From: CADEED01 sp963839685
GTDB taxonomy: Bacteria > Pseudomonadota > Gammaproteobacteria > Steroidobacterales > Steroidobacteraceae
Direction: 5' to 3'
Length of the DNA stretch: 64,000 nt
Assembly (NCBI GenBank): GCA_963839685.1
Contig: CAWIVS010000011.1
Coordinates: forward strand, 806,001-870,000
Part shown: in pieces, positions 17,724 through 26,609 of the stretch
Layout: each line of letters opens with the position of its first letter
Position numbering within the stretch: position 1 is the stretch's first letter
The notes under the pieces: generated by a model
What the model was told of the DNA's origin: nothing
Database searches by the model: none
What the model saw: the letters and a program-made list of their open reading frames with translations, nothing else
Position numbers and translations under genes: made by a program

Positions 17724-18530
17724 ATGTTCAAGCAATCCCGTTATCCATTACTGGCCGCAGCAGTCGCAGCAGCGATTGCCGGCACCGCCTTCGCCAACGC
17801 GAAGCCTTCGCAGGAAGTTGTCGAGGCCCGGCAGGAGTCGCAGATCTGGACCACCTACGCGCTGAGCCCTTACCTGCGCGCCAATGATCTCAAGGTGTCC
17901 GTGCACGAAGGCAAGGCGACTCTGTCCGGTCACGTGGCCGAAGATGTCAACAAGGACCTGGCCAGGCAGATCGCACTCGGCGTCGATGGCATCAAGACCG
18001 TGGATAACCTGATCGAAGTGGTTCCTAACTACAAGGCTCCGGCGCAGTCCGCGGATCGCACCTACGGCGAAATGGTCGACGACGCGTCGATCACCTCGGA
18101 AGTCAAATCGAAACTCGCATGGAGCCGTTATTCCGACGCACTCACCGCCAATGTCGACACCATGCGCGGCAAGGTGAAGCTCTCGGGCACCGCGGATAGC
18201 ATCGAAGCGAAGGAAGTTGCTGGCAAGCTCGCTGGCAATACCCGCGGCGTGCTCTCGGTGAACAATCAGCTCGTGGTTGCGACCGGAAAACCGGCTGCTG
18301 CGAAGAATGAAAGCACGGACGTTGCTGACGGCTGGATCACCACGAAAGTGAAATCCACCTTCATGTACTCCAGCAATGTGAACGGTTCGGATATCGCGGT
18401 CAGCACCAACAGTGGTGTGGTCACGCTGACTGGCAAGATGGACACCGGCGCGGAACGCGCTCTCGCCATCGAACTCGCCCGCAACGTGCGCGGCGTCAAG
18501 AGTGTCGATTCGAATCTACTGACGATGTAA
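17724..18530 (+). CDS. periplasmic protein with three BON domains
   Basis: 268 residues. ATG 17724 has GGAG seven bases upstream (a second ATG at 17718 is in frame). The signal peptide ends around AGTAFANAKP. Three BON (OsmY-like) domains follow. Each has the LKVSVHEGKATLSGHV or VKLSGTADSIEAKEVAGKLA pattern and a GVxSVxN ending (GIKTVDNLIEVV, GVLSVNNQLVV, GVKSVDSNLL). BON domains bind phospholipid surfaces and OsmY-type proteins are often induced by osmotic or envelope stress. Followed by a terminator and a near-identical tandem copy. Confidence 0.85.
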   Translation: MFKQSRYPLLAAAVAAAIAGTAFANAKPSQEVVEARQESQIWTTYALSPYLRANDLKVSVHEGKATLSGHVAEDVNKDLARQIALGVDGIKTVDNLIEVVPNYKAPAQSADRTYGEMVDDASITSEVKSKLAWSRYSDALTANVDTMRGKVKLSGTADSIEAKEVAGKLAGNTRGVLSVNNQLVVATGKPAAAKNESTDVADGWITTKVKSTFMYSSNVNGSDIAVSTNSGVVTLTGKMDTGAERALAIELARNVRGVKSVDSNLLTM

Positions 18531-18545
18531 AGCAAGTCGATTTGG

Positions 18546-18581
18546 GCGCCGCGCCTCGCCGTTTATCGGCCGGCGCGGCGC
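18546..18581 (+). terminator. rho-independent terminator after the first BON gene
   Basis: Perfect 10-bp stem GCGCCGCGCC (18546-18555) with GGCGCGGCGC (18572-18581), followed by TCTTTCTTG. It separates the two BON paralogues, which therefore probably have separate transcript ends. Confidence 0.75.
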
Positions 18582-18606
18582 TCTTTCTTGCCCAGGAGAA
18601 TTTCTC

Positions 18607-19386
18607 ATGTTCAAGCAATCCCAAAATGTCGTACGAATCCCAGGCGGCGTTGCCAAACCTTCCCGGGAAGTGCTCGAGGCACGCCAGGAATCGCAGATCC
18701 TGACCACTTACGCGCTGAGTCCCTATCTGCGCGCCTACGATTTCAAGGTCACCGTTTGCCAGGGCAACGCAACCCTGAGCGGAAGCGTGGCCGAAGATGT
18801 CAGCAAGGAACTCGCCGGCCAGATCGCACTGGGTGTCGATGGCATCAAGTCGGTGGAAAACCAGATCGACGTGGCGGCGAACTACAGCGCCCCGGCGAAG
18901 ACCACGGAACGCAGCTTTGGGCAAATGGTCGACGATGTGTCGATCACCTCGGCGGTGAAATTGAAACTGGTGTGGAGTCGTTATGCGGGCGGTCTCGCCG
19001 CGAAGGTCGAAACCACGCACGGCAAGGTGAATCTTTCGGGCACCGCGACCAGCGAGGAAGCGAAGGACGCCGCGGGCAAGTTCGCGGGCAACACGCGTGG
19101 CGTGAATTCGGTCGACAATCAGATCGTGGTCGACGACGCCGGAAAACCAGCCGCCGCGACGGAAGTGGGCAGCGACATCGCTGACGGCTGGATCACCACG
19201 AAAGTGAAATACACTTTCATGTACTCCAGCAATGTGAATGGTTCCGATATCGCGGTCAGCACCAGTGGCGGCATCGTCACGCTGACCGGCAAGCTGGATA
19301 GCGGCGTGGAACGGGCGTTGGCCATCGAACTCGCCCGCAACGTGCGCGGCGTCAAGGGTGTGGATTCGAATTCGCTGACGACGTAG
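18607..19386 (+). CDS. BON-domain paralogue without a signal peptide
   Basis: 259 residues. ATG 18607 follows a strong site (CAGGAGAA). The mature sequence matches the upstream BON protein closely along its whole length (ARQESQILTTYALSPYLRA, MVDDVSITSAVK, DGWITTKVKYTFMYSSNVNG). The hydrophobic export segment is replaced by a short polar stretch, QNVVRIPGGVA, between the shared MFKQS start and AKPSREV. It is either a cytosolic variant or a decaying copy. Tandem duplication is the obvious origin. Confidence 0.8.
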   Translation: MFKQSQNVVRIPGGVAKPSREVLEARQESQILTTYALSPYLRAYDFKVTVCQGNATLSGSVAEDVSKELAGQIALGVDGIKSVENQIDVAANYSAPAKTTERSFGQMVDDVSITSAVKLKLVWSRYAGGLAAKVETTHGKVNLSGTATSEEAKDAAGKFAGNTRGVNSVDNQIVVDDAGKPAAATEVGSDIADGWITTKVKYTFMYSSNVNGSDIAVSTSGGIVTLTGKLDSGVERALAIELARNVRGVKGVDSNSLTT

Positions 19387-19398
19387 GCGTTGATATGA

Positions 19399-19434
19399 GC
19401 GCCGCGCGTGGCCGTGCATCGGCACGCGCGGCGC
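19399..19434. terminator. terminator between convergent genes
   Basis: Perfect 12-bp stem GCGCCGCGCGTG (19399-19410) with CACGCGCGGCGC (19423-19434) and a 12-base loop, then CTTTGCC. It lies between the BON paralogue and the convergent repeat protein and could act in both directions, although the U tracts are short. Confidence 0.65.
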
Positions 19435-19442
19435 CTTTGCCA

Positions 19443-20306
19443 TCAGTCGATGCCGTGGACCTTCAGTTCCACCAGCCGGTCGAGGGTCAGGTTCTTCAGG
19501 CCGCGCGATTTCATCTTGTCGATGTACTCCGGCGTCACGTCATGCACCCGCAGGGCGATGAGCTGGTCCGCATCCGGGACTCCCAGGCCCAGCGAGTTGA
19601 CCTTCGCGACGTACTCCGGCGTGACCTCGTGCACGCTGAACGCGATCAGGTGATCTTCATCGAGCTCGAGACCCGTCTTGCGCAGTTCGCGCACTCTCGC
19701 GGGCGTCACTTCGTGCACGCGAAACGCGATCAACGTGTCGGCGTCCTTCGCGGGCAGTCCCTCGGCACGCAACTCGCGGATGAACCGCGGGTTGACGTCG
19801 AAGATCCGGAAAGCGATGAGCTTGTCGGTGTCGAGGCCGGAGAGGTTCTCCGCCTTCATGGTGCGCGCGAACTCCTGGGTGACGTCGTGGATCGCCATCG
19901 CGAACTGCATTTCGTCGTCGATGCCATTGAATCCCAGCCTGGCCATTGCCGGCGCATAGTTGGGGTCGGGCTCGAAGCGGAAGATGCCGGCGCCTTCGCC
20001 GTCTTTCACGAAACCCTCGCCATCGATGCGTCCGGCCTCACGATTGATGGTGAACCGGACGTCGTGCTTCCCAGGCGTTGCCAGGTCGATACCCTGCAGC
20101 GCGCTCACCGGCCAGTCGGAGTCGTGCTGCGACCGTCCGCCGTCGTGTCCATACGTGATGCCGAATTTCACCATGCCGGCTTTCTTCGAGGGCGCGATGG
20201 ACCAATTGCCGCGCAATTGCTCCGCGCCCTGGAAGGCCGTGGGCACGATGTTGAGGGCGAGCAGGGAGAACGCCGTGCCGAGCACGGCTGATTTGAACGA
20301 TTTCAT
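19443..20306 (-). CDS. secreted protein with 28-residue repeats shared with the adjacent M56 sensor
   Basis: 287 residues. N-terminal signal peptide (MKSFKSAVLGTAFSLLALNI), then a ~90-residue beta-rich domain (LRGNWSIAPSKKAGMVKFGI; DVRFTINREAGRIDGEGFVK). The C-terminal half holds about five helical repeats, each with a DxDxLIAFRVHxVTPxxV core (TDKLIAFRIFDVNPRFIREL, ADTLIAFRVHEVTPARVREL, ADQLIALRVHDVTPEYIDKM). The same repeat fills the sensor end of the M56 protein encoded just upstream, nine bases away. The gene is probably in the BlaI-controlled operon. Function unknown; a partner or decoy for the sensor is an inference. Confidence 0.75.
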   Translation of the reverse strand: MKSFKSAVLGTAFSLLALNIVPTAFQGAEQLRGNWSIAPSKKAGMVKFGITYGHDGGRSQHDSDWPVSALQGIDLATPGKHDVRFTINREAGRIDGEGFVKDGEGAGIFRFEPDPNYAPAMARLGFNGIDDEMQFAMAIHDVTQEFARTMKAENLSGLDTDKLIAFRIFDVNPRFIRELRAEGLPAKDADTLIAFRVHEVTPARVRELRKTGLELDEDHLIAFSVHEVTPEYVAKVNSLGLGVPDADQLIALRVHDVTPEYIDKMKSRGLKNLTLDRLVELKVHGID

Positions 20307-20315
20307 GGTGGCTCC

Positions 20316-22095
20316 TTAGAGAACGTCCGCGTTCTTGAGCTGGATCAACTGCTCCATGCTCAGATCCTTGAATCCGTGCGCTTGCACTTCTTCGATGAAC
20401 TCAGTCGTGATGTCCATGACCTTCGCCTCGATGATCTCTTCGACATCGAGCTTGTAGCCGGCGGCGGCGAGCTCGTCGCGGTACTCGACCGTGACTTCGT
20501 GCACTTTCAGGGCAATGAGTTCATCGCCATTGGGCTCGAAGCCGAGCGCGCGCATCTGCTTCACGTACTCAGGAGTGATGTCGTGCACCTTCATGGCGAT
20601 GATCTCGTCGGCATCGGGTTTGAAGCCCATGGCCCGGATTTCCTGGACATACTCGGGCGTGATGTCTTGCACCTTCATCGCAACAATCTGCTCGACATCG
20701 CTCCCGTAACCCATGCCGCGAATGCTCTTCACGTACTCGGGCGTGATGTCGTGAACTTTCATCGCGACGACCTGGTCCGGATCGGGGCTGAAACCCATGT
20801 CGCGAACGCCCTTGACGTACTCGGGCGTGATCCCGTGCACCCGCATTGCGACCAGTTGATCGACATCGAGATCGTCATAGCCGGCAGCCTTCATCTGGGC
20901 GATGTACGAGTTGCTCGGCGAGTTCGCATTGGCGGGGTTGTTAGCCGGCTTGTTCGATGGATTTGATGCGGGCTGGGGCTGAGATACTGGACTCGGCTTC
21001 GACGCCGGGTTGGGCTTCGCTTTGGGGGCGGGCTTGGCATCTGCCTGCGCCATGAGCACGGGTTCCCCGCCGATGTAAGCGCGAGCCTCTGCAGGCTCCA
21101 CCATGCCAATGGAAATCGCACCGGCTGACAATGCCGCGGTGAGCACCAGCGTTGCGGTGAACACGCCGGCCGTGCGGGTGTCCGTGTTCTGTTCGCTGAT
21201 GCCGAGCAGGCGCGCCACGCGGGCAGCCACGGAGCCGCCAGTTGCGGCCAGCGCGTAATCGGGCACATCGCGCCATCCTTCCATGGTGGCGAGCGCGCGG
21301 GCGTAGTCAGCCTTTTCACCACATGCCGCAATCGCCACGTCATCGCAGCAGTCCTCGCGATCGGCGCGGATGCGCTTGTTGAGCCACCAGATCGCCGGGT
21401 GAAAGAAGAACAGCGTCTCCGCGATCACCTGGAAAAAGTTGACGGCGACATCGAATCGCTTGATGTGACCGAGTTCGTGCGCGATCACCGCTTCGAGCTG
21501 AGCTCGGCGTGAGCCCGGTCAGGGCGCGCATCGGCAACAACACGACCGGACGAAACAGGCCGATCACCGCAGGAACCGAGACCAGCCGGCATTCGCAATA
21601 TCTGACAACACGCGCAATGCCCAGCCGCCGCTGCAGCCTCTGCCATTGCGCTACGAATGCGGCGGGCAGTGCGGTGAGGTTGCGACGGCGCAGCCGCTCC
21701 AGGAACAGAAGGCCCATCGCAATCCTCAGTGCCAGCAGGCAGACGCCCGCCAGCCAGATCTGCGCCACCCAGGCGAGTTCGTCTGTCGATGGCGCTGATG
21801 CAATTGAACGACTCACGGGGTAGTCAGACGCCACCGCGGGTGAGGCGGGCGCGTACGCCGGTGTTGCAGCACCGGCGGCGGCCGCATCACTCGCGGCGGA
21901 GTTCAGTGACGCGAATGTCACGCCAAACGACACGAACATCAGCGCAATCGAAGCAACACCGACGAGATATCGTGTGGCCGGCGCGCGGAACACGAACATG
22001 ACCGCGGCCGACAGCGCGGCAATGGCCACGCCTTGCCACAGGAAATGGAGCAGCGACCAGGCCAGCGTGCTCATGAGTTCGGAGGAAGTGCTCAT
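20316..22095 (-). pseudogene. BlaR1-like M56 metallopeptidase with repeat sensor domain, frameshifted
   Basis: The N-terminal part (22095 to about 21500) has three membrane helices (LLHFLWQGVAIAALSAAVMF, LVGVASIALMFVSFGVTF, LAGVCLLALRIAMGLLFL). After a one-base shift near 21500 the next frame gives QLEAVIAHELGHIKR, the zinc HExxH motif, then REDCCDDVAI, the second conserved M56 motif. A fourth helix (around TATLVLTAALSAGAISIGMV), a Pro/Lys/Asn linker and six 28-residue repeats follow. Sequence either side of the shift reads as one undamaged M56 protein of ~590 residues. BlaR1 proteins sense outside signals and trigger cleavage of BlaI. The penicillin-binding sensor domain is absent here. The start overlaps the BlaI stop (ATGA). 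Confidence 0.8.
20364..20867 (-). repeat. six tandem 84-base coding repeats
   Basis: Six copies of 28 codons each, without gaps, encoding DxDQxVAMKVHDITPEYV-type units, followed by a 15-codon partial unit. The protein pattern is conserved (hydrophobic pairs, ITPEYV, GF or GY near the end) while the DNA copies have diverged, which indicates selection at the protein level. Confidence 0.85.
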
Positions 22096-22481
22096 GGAAG
22101 TTTCCTTTCGTATTCGTCCAGCATGTGCCGGAGCTCGTCGATTTCCTTCTTCGAGCTGCGTTTGCCTGACAATGCGTGCTGCATCAGCTGCGTCGCCGAG
22201 CCGCGAAACACACGCTGCAGCACATCGGCGGCGAACTGCTGCTTGGTTTCTTCCGCGGGCTGGTTGGCCGAGTACACATGCGCGCGCTGATCTTCGGTGC
22301 GCTTGACGATGCCCTTGGTCGTCATGATCTGCAGCAGCTTGAGCGCGCTGGTGTAACCGACGTCTTTCTCTTTCGACAGGATCTCGTGGATTTCACGCAC
22401 CGTGGAAGGTCCGCGGGTCCAGAGGATCTGGAGAATCGCCAGCTCAGACGGAGTGGGTTGGAATCTGGGGTCCTGCTTCAT
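22092..22481 (-). CDS. BlaI/MecI-family transcriptional repressor
   Basis: 129 residues. The winged-helix domain is clear (PTPSELAILQILWTRGPSTV, then YTSALKLLQIMTTKGIVKR and HVYSANQP), followed by a helical dimerisation tail (DELRHMLDEYERKLP). BlaI repressors bind dyad operators as dimers and are inactivated by proteolysis triggered by the M56 partner. Its stop overlaps the start of the M56 gene, and a double dyad lies 15-50 bases upstream of its own ATG, so autoregulation of the whole operon is very likely. Confidence 0.92.
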   Translation of the reverse strand: MKQDPRFQPTPSELAILQILWTRGPSTVREIHEILSKEKDVGYTSALKLLQIMTTKGIVKRTEDQRAHVYSANQPAEETKQQFAADVLQRVFRGSATQLMQHALSGKRSSKKEIDELRHMLDEYERKLP

Positions 22482-22495
22482 GGAACGCAGGCTAC

Positions 22496-22531
22496 TACGA
22501 AGTATTTCGTACTGTCAACGAAGGTCTTCGT
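22496..22531 (-). promoter_or_regulatory. double dyad operator upstream of blaI-like gene
   Basis: Two copies of ACGAA-N4-TTCGT: TACGAAGTATTTCGTA at 22496-22511 and ACGAAGGTCTTCGT at 22518-22531. Their centres are 21 bp apart, two helical turns, so dimers would sit on the same face of the DNA. Position and symmetry fit a BlaI-type operator that overlaps the promoter or leader. Confidence 0.7.
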
Positions 22532-22585
22532 AGATGGTCAAAGAGTCGAATCGGGGCGTTGGCGAGGTCTGGGCCGACGGTGTTT

Positions 22586-23681
22586 CTAGGGGCCCAGGTG
22601 CCGCGACCCCGCGTCCGATCCTTCCCTCCACTTCAGATCCACGCCGCAACCTTGCGCGCTCTTGATCAGCTCAATGCCCGACAACCGATTGGCGCCGAAG
22701 AATTGCTGCTTCGGCTTGGTGAACGGCGCGGCCGGGGGAATGAGATCGAGATTGATGAACGTCTTCGACGCCCCAAGCCCCATGTAGCGCGAGAAGAACA
22801 GCGTCACGAGATCGGCCGCGACGGGCTTGATGAGCCCGCAAGGTCCGACTGGCTTGCGGCAGCCCGGGGGCTGGTTGATGTAGTCGAAGTGACTCCCCTC
22901 AAACTCCGCGGAGTATTTCGGATATTCGAAGGAATCCCAAAGCCCCTGGTCGTTGACATCCTCGAACAGCTCATCGGTGGCGAACATGTAGAACGTCGGC
23001 CGTGCGAGGCCGCGCAGCAGGTTGACGCGATCGTTGAGCTCACCCCAGGGACCGCTCAGGAACGCACAGGCGGATATATCGGGGCGGAGGGTGGCGACGC
23101 GTGCGCCCAGCAGCGCGCCGTAAGAATGCCCGGCGATCCCGACCGCTTGCGGTCGCTTGTCGGTCCAGCGCGCGTGTTGCCAGGTGTTCCGCACCCAGTC
23201 AATGAAGCTCGAAACGAACGGCACGCCGGAGCTGTCCTGGGGAAAGGCGTGATCGTGCAGGGGCGCCACCACCACGTAGCCGCTGCGCGCCAGCTCGGCG
23301 GGGATGGTGACCCAGTGACGATTGTAGTTAGGGATGTTGCACGGAGGCATGCCGTGCAGGAACAGCACCACCGGCCAGCGGGCCAGGCAGTGCTTGAGGA
23401 TGCGCCTGGGCGTGGGCGGTCCGCCCTCGGTGAACACTTCGAAAGTGGGATACCAGACCCGCGCTGGACCGGGCGCACCCTGTGCCACGTCCACGTCCTC
23501 GAATCCGGCGGCCACCGGAAACATCACATCGGGTACCCAGTCGATGCCGCCCTGGTCGGCGGGGTCTTCGGGACAGGCCTGGCCGAGGACGTCGATCAGA
23601 TTTCTTGCAGCCGGCGAAGTGGGCGGCGGTGCCGAGGGCAATTGCGCCGCGCAGGCAATGGCGGCGGCTCATCAATTTCAT
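22586..23681 (-). pseudogene. exported alpha/beta hydrolase lipoprotein, frameshifted near its N-terminus
   Basis: ATG 23681 with a strong AAGGAG site starts MKLMSRRHCLRGAIALGTAA, a twin-arginine-like export signal, followed by a possible lipobox (FAGC). After ~30 residues the frame becomes nonsense. Another frame, from about 23610 down to 22586, encodes the hydrolase (ARNLIDVLGQACPEDPADQG onward). The oxyanion region is VVLFLHGMPP, the nucleophile elbow GIAGHSYGALLG, and a late histidine FEGSHFDYI. The fold resembles chlorophyllase/PET-hydrolase-like esterases. One indel near 23605-23620 would restore about 364 residues. Confidence 0.72.
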
Positions 23682-23974
23682 GACGAACTCCTTCACCCCC
23701 AAGGCGGAGTCAGTCTGGTTGGGTCACCGCGGTTGGCTCAATCCCCATCGCACGGGTTCTCGGACAAACTGCGACAAAATGCCGGTCGGCAGCCAATTCC
23801 TACGCGCGCGCAAACCTCGCGACCCTTAGAAACGCACGGCCGCGTATTTGAAAAAATTGGCGGGTGGCACGCGCTAGTTTGAGCTGCGCGCCTCTTGTTC
23901 AACGATTCTCCGTGGCCTGGAATTTGCTCTTTGCGGAATGCGCACTAGTTTGTGCGTCTCACTCAGGGTGACCC

Positions 23975-25603
23975 ATGAGAATCCTACATTTTGGCATCGT
24001 CGCATTGACGATGATGGCACCTGCCTACACGCAGACCATCCCTCCTGCCGCGCCGAGCCTCACTGCCGGTGCCGAGTTCAAGGGCCTGCGCTTCGATTGG
24101 GACACGGTCGCCGGTGCGAGCTCGTATCGGCTCGAATATCGCGCACACCAGACCGGTCCCTTCGTGCAGGTCGGCAGCAATCTACCGGCATCGGCCACGT
24201 CGAAAGCCTTTCGGTTGCCGCTGCACCTGTTCGACTGGACCTACGCGCGTTATCGGCTGGCGGCATGCAACAGCGCGGGCTGCACGCGCTCGCCGGAAGT
24301 ATCTGTCTCGTTGCTCCGGCGCTTTGCCGTGGGGTATTTCAAGGCTGATGACACGATTTTCGGTATGGCCTTTGGCGCCGATACGGACCTTTCGCCTGAC
24401 GGGCTGAACTTTGTCAGCGCGGCACCTGGTGACACCATTACTTCCGGAGGCACCACGCGAGCCGGCGGTGCGATCTTCGTGTTTCGGCGAGCGTCCGACG
24501 GCTCCTGGTTCCAGCGCGCGCGACTCGAGCCCACGGTTCCGCCGTTCATTGAAAGCACCAACATCATGAACGTGGCCATCAGCGGCGATGGCAATACCGT
24601 CGTGCTCGGCATGCCCCAATATTTCCACGAGGAATTCGACGAACGCAGCGGCGAAGTATTCGTGTTCCGTTTCAACGGATTATACTGGGTGCGCACTCGG
24701 TTACCCGCAATTGCCCGTGGAACGTTTGGCCGATGGGTGGCGCTGAATGAGGCCGGTGACACGCTCGCGATCGCGCGCGGCGAGGCGCTGGACCCTCCCG
24801 TGCCGCGCCGGGTCGACATCTACAAGTTGGCCAATGGTGTCTGGACGCCGGTGCGCAGCATCGCTGACAGGCCCGGCATTTTCGAACTCTGCAATGATCA
24901 GGGCCTTCTCAGCCGCGACGGTTCGACTGTCGCGGAAGTCTGCAACGAGCGGACCGCGAGCGGTGGTGGCACTCAATTGCGACTCTACGTCCGCACACAT
25001 TCGGGGCCGAACTGGACCGTGCGCGAAGATCTGCCGCTGGAATTGCCCGTCACGGGTGATTTTGGATTTGGCAGCGGCGGCCTGGGCATCGACGCCAGCG
25101 GCGATACGATCGCCGCGAACGTCTCCCTGAATCACGGTCCGAATCCAGACATGGGGCCATCGGAAGTTCACGTATTCAAACGAACCGCCGGCGTGTACTC
25201 CAAGGTGGCCGCGTTGACGCCGGGTTCCTGGCGGCCCAACGCGCAGGAGAACTTCTACGGCTTCAGCATCGCCGTGAGCGGTGACGGTGGCACGGTCGCG
25301 GTGGGCGATCCCTGGGACAACGGGCTGGGCACCGGCCCGCGCGCGGCCCCGCTAAACCCGGGAACCGCGCGGACCGGTGCCGTCTACATTTACCGGTTCA
25401 ACAACACCTGGAGATTGGTCAACATGGTCAAGCCAAACTACCACCCGTTCGACCAGCAAACTTTCGCGCGCGAGCTGGCGCTCAGCCGCACCGGACAGAC
25501 GCTGATCGTGGGGCAGAGCGCCGAGCACGGCGCTGACGAAGGTATTGGCGGCGACTGGACCAACCTCGGCACGAACGGCTCCGGAGCGGTCTGGATGTAT
25601 TGA
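23975..25603 (+). CDS. secreted FG-GAP repeat protein, paralogue of the gene at 2351
   Basis: 542 residues with a short signal peptide (MRILHFGIVALTMMAPAYTQ). Same architecture as the 2351-3976 product: a fibronectin-like N-terminal domain (FKGLRFDWDTVAGASSYRLE), then FG-GAP-like blades (SGDGNTVVLGMPQYFHEEFD, NEAGDTLAIARGEALDPPVP, VSGDGGTVAVGDPWDNGLGT). The two proteins share long identical stretches, so duplication is fairly recent despite the 20-kb separation. Surface or periplasmic binding is likely. A GC-rich hairpin follows the stop. Confidence 0.75.
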   Translation: MRILHFGIVALTMMAPAYTQTIPPAAPSLTAGAEFKGLRFDWDTVAGASSYRLEYRAHQTGPFVQVGSNLPASATSKAFRLPLHLFDWTYARYRLAACNSAGCTRSPEVSVSLLRRFAVGYFKADDTIFGMAFGADTDLSPDGLNFVSAAPGDTITSGGTTRAGGAIFVFRRASDGSWFQRARLEPTVPPFIESTNIMNVAISGDGNTVVLGMPQYFHEEFDERSGEVFVFRFNGLYWVRTRLPAIARGTFGRWVALNEAGDTLAIARGEALDPPVPRRVDIYKLANGVWTPVRSIADRPGIFELCNDQGLLSRDGSTVAEVCNERTASGGGTQLRLYVRTHSGPNWTVREDLPLELPVTGDFGFGSGGLGIDASGDTIAANVSLNHGPNPDMGPSEVHVFKRTAGVYSKVAALTPGSWRPNAQENFYGFSIAVSGDGGTVAVGDPWDNGLGTGPRAAPLNPGTARTGAVYIYRFNNTWRLVNMVKPNYHPFDQQTFARELALSRTGQTLIVGQSAEHGADEGIGGDWTNLGTNGSGAVWMY

Positions 25604-25608
25604 GCAAC

Positions 25609-25643
25609 GCGAGCCCGCCGCCGGGGGCAGGCGGCGGGTTCGC
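25609..25643. terminator. stem-loop between convergent genes
   Basis: GCGAGCCCGCCGCC (25609-25622) pairs with GGCGGCGGGTTCGC (25630-25643), with one G-T pair and a 7-base loop. No long T run follows, so termination may be partial. It lies between the FG-GAP gene and the convergent gene at 25666. Confidence 0.55.
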
Positions 25644-25665
25644 ATCGTGTCGGGCGGTGCGCGCC

Positions 25666-26403
25666 TCAGCGCGGACTACCGTAGATCGCCGTGAGCTCGA
25701 GCTGGTCGTCGCGCACCAGGCCGACACCCCGACAGTAGATCTTCATCGACTTCGATCCCGGTTCGAGTGGTGAGGTCTCTTCGACTTTGATGCAGTTGTC
25801 GAATTTTCCGGCAGGGACCTGGTAGGAAAAGCGCGTAGCTACGTGTTCCGCGCGATCGAGTGCGACCTCGGGCGCGACTTCCTGGAAGTATCGCTGGCCA
25901 AGGATGAACCCATCCTCCGGCATCAGGAGGCCGGGTCGCGCGCCGCGCTTGCCGGCGAGCCAGGCGCCGTCGTGATTCACAATCTCGCCATCTTCGTAGT
26001 TGTCGACTTCCTCACCGAAGTAGTAGACATCGCGCGAGGGAGAACAACTGGCGACGAAGTTGCGCGAAACTTCGGCGAGCTCGCCGTCCGCGGTCTCGCG
26101 TTCTTCCATCACGCGGGTGTACACCGTGCGCGTGGTGTTGCCGATGGGGATCGTGATGCGGCGGGTCTCGCGCTCCATGGTGATCCAGAGCTCTTCCAAC
26201 TCGTCACAGTCACCGGCGGCGACGCAGGCCGCGTTGGTGAAATACGTTTGTCGGCCGGGGATCAGCAGAAAGTACAAATTCCCGCCCCAGCTCTGGAACT
26301 GGCAGGACGCCAGCGGAAACTGTTTGGTGAATTCTTCCGCCACCGCGTAACCCGACGCCAGTGTGAGCGACAACGACAGCGTGAGCTGTTTGAGATTGTT
26401 CAT
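25666..26403 (-). CDS. exported protein of unknown function
   Basis: 245 residues. Signal peptide MNNLKQLTLSLSLTLASGYA ending around AVAEEF. The mature protein contains conserved-looking stretches DVYYFGEEVDNYEDGEIVNH, GAWLAGKRGARPGLLMPEDG and DNCIKVEETSPLEPGSKSMK. These resemble a group of proteobacterial secreted proteins of unknown role, with two cysteine pairs that may form disulfides (AACVAAGDCDE). No catalytic motif is seen. Upstream and divergent is the RCC1-repeat protein. Confidence 0.7.
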   Translation of the reverse strand: MNNLKQLTLSLSLTLASGYAVAEEFTKQFPLASCQFQSWGGNLYFLLIPGRQTYFTNAACVAAGDCDELEELWITMERETRRITIPIGNTTRTVYTRVMEERETADGELAEVSRNFVASCSPSRDVYYFGEEVDNYEDGEIVNHDGAWLAGKRGARPGLLMPEDGFILGQRYFQEVAPEVALDRAEHVATRFSYQVPAGKFDNCIKVEETSPLEPGSKSMKIYCRGVGLVRDDQLELTAIYGSPR

Positions 26404-26609
26404 GATTGTCTCCTGGCCATGATTGGCGGCCGGGTAGACGTCATGAGCGTCGCACTTCCTTCTCCGAGGCGCAGAAGTCGAGGCGCAATCCTACGCGCCG
26501 GCTCCGGGCGGGCTTGCTGCGGCGCGAGCCAGGATGGTCTTCGACGATCTCCCGCGTCCCTGGATTCCGCTTGATCCCATGCGACATCGAAACGTCACCG
26601 GGGATCACC

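Noticed and set aside
20364..20867. Tandem repeats considered as a CRISPR array
   Set aside because: Repeats are contiguous 84-base coding units without spacers and lie inside a protein frame.
20376..20966. Repetitive open frame on the plus strand over the 28-residue repeats
   Set aside because: It is the antisense reading of the coding repeats; the minus frame is in line with the M56 protease and its motif pattern.
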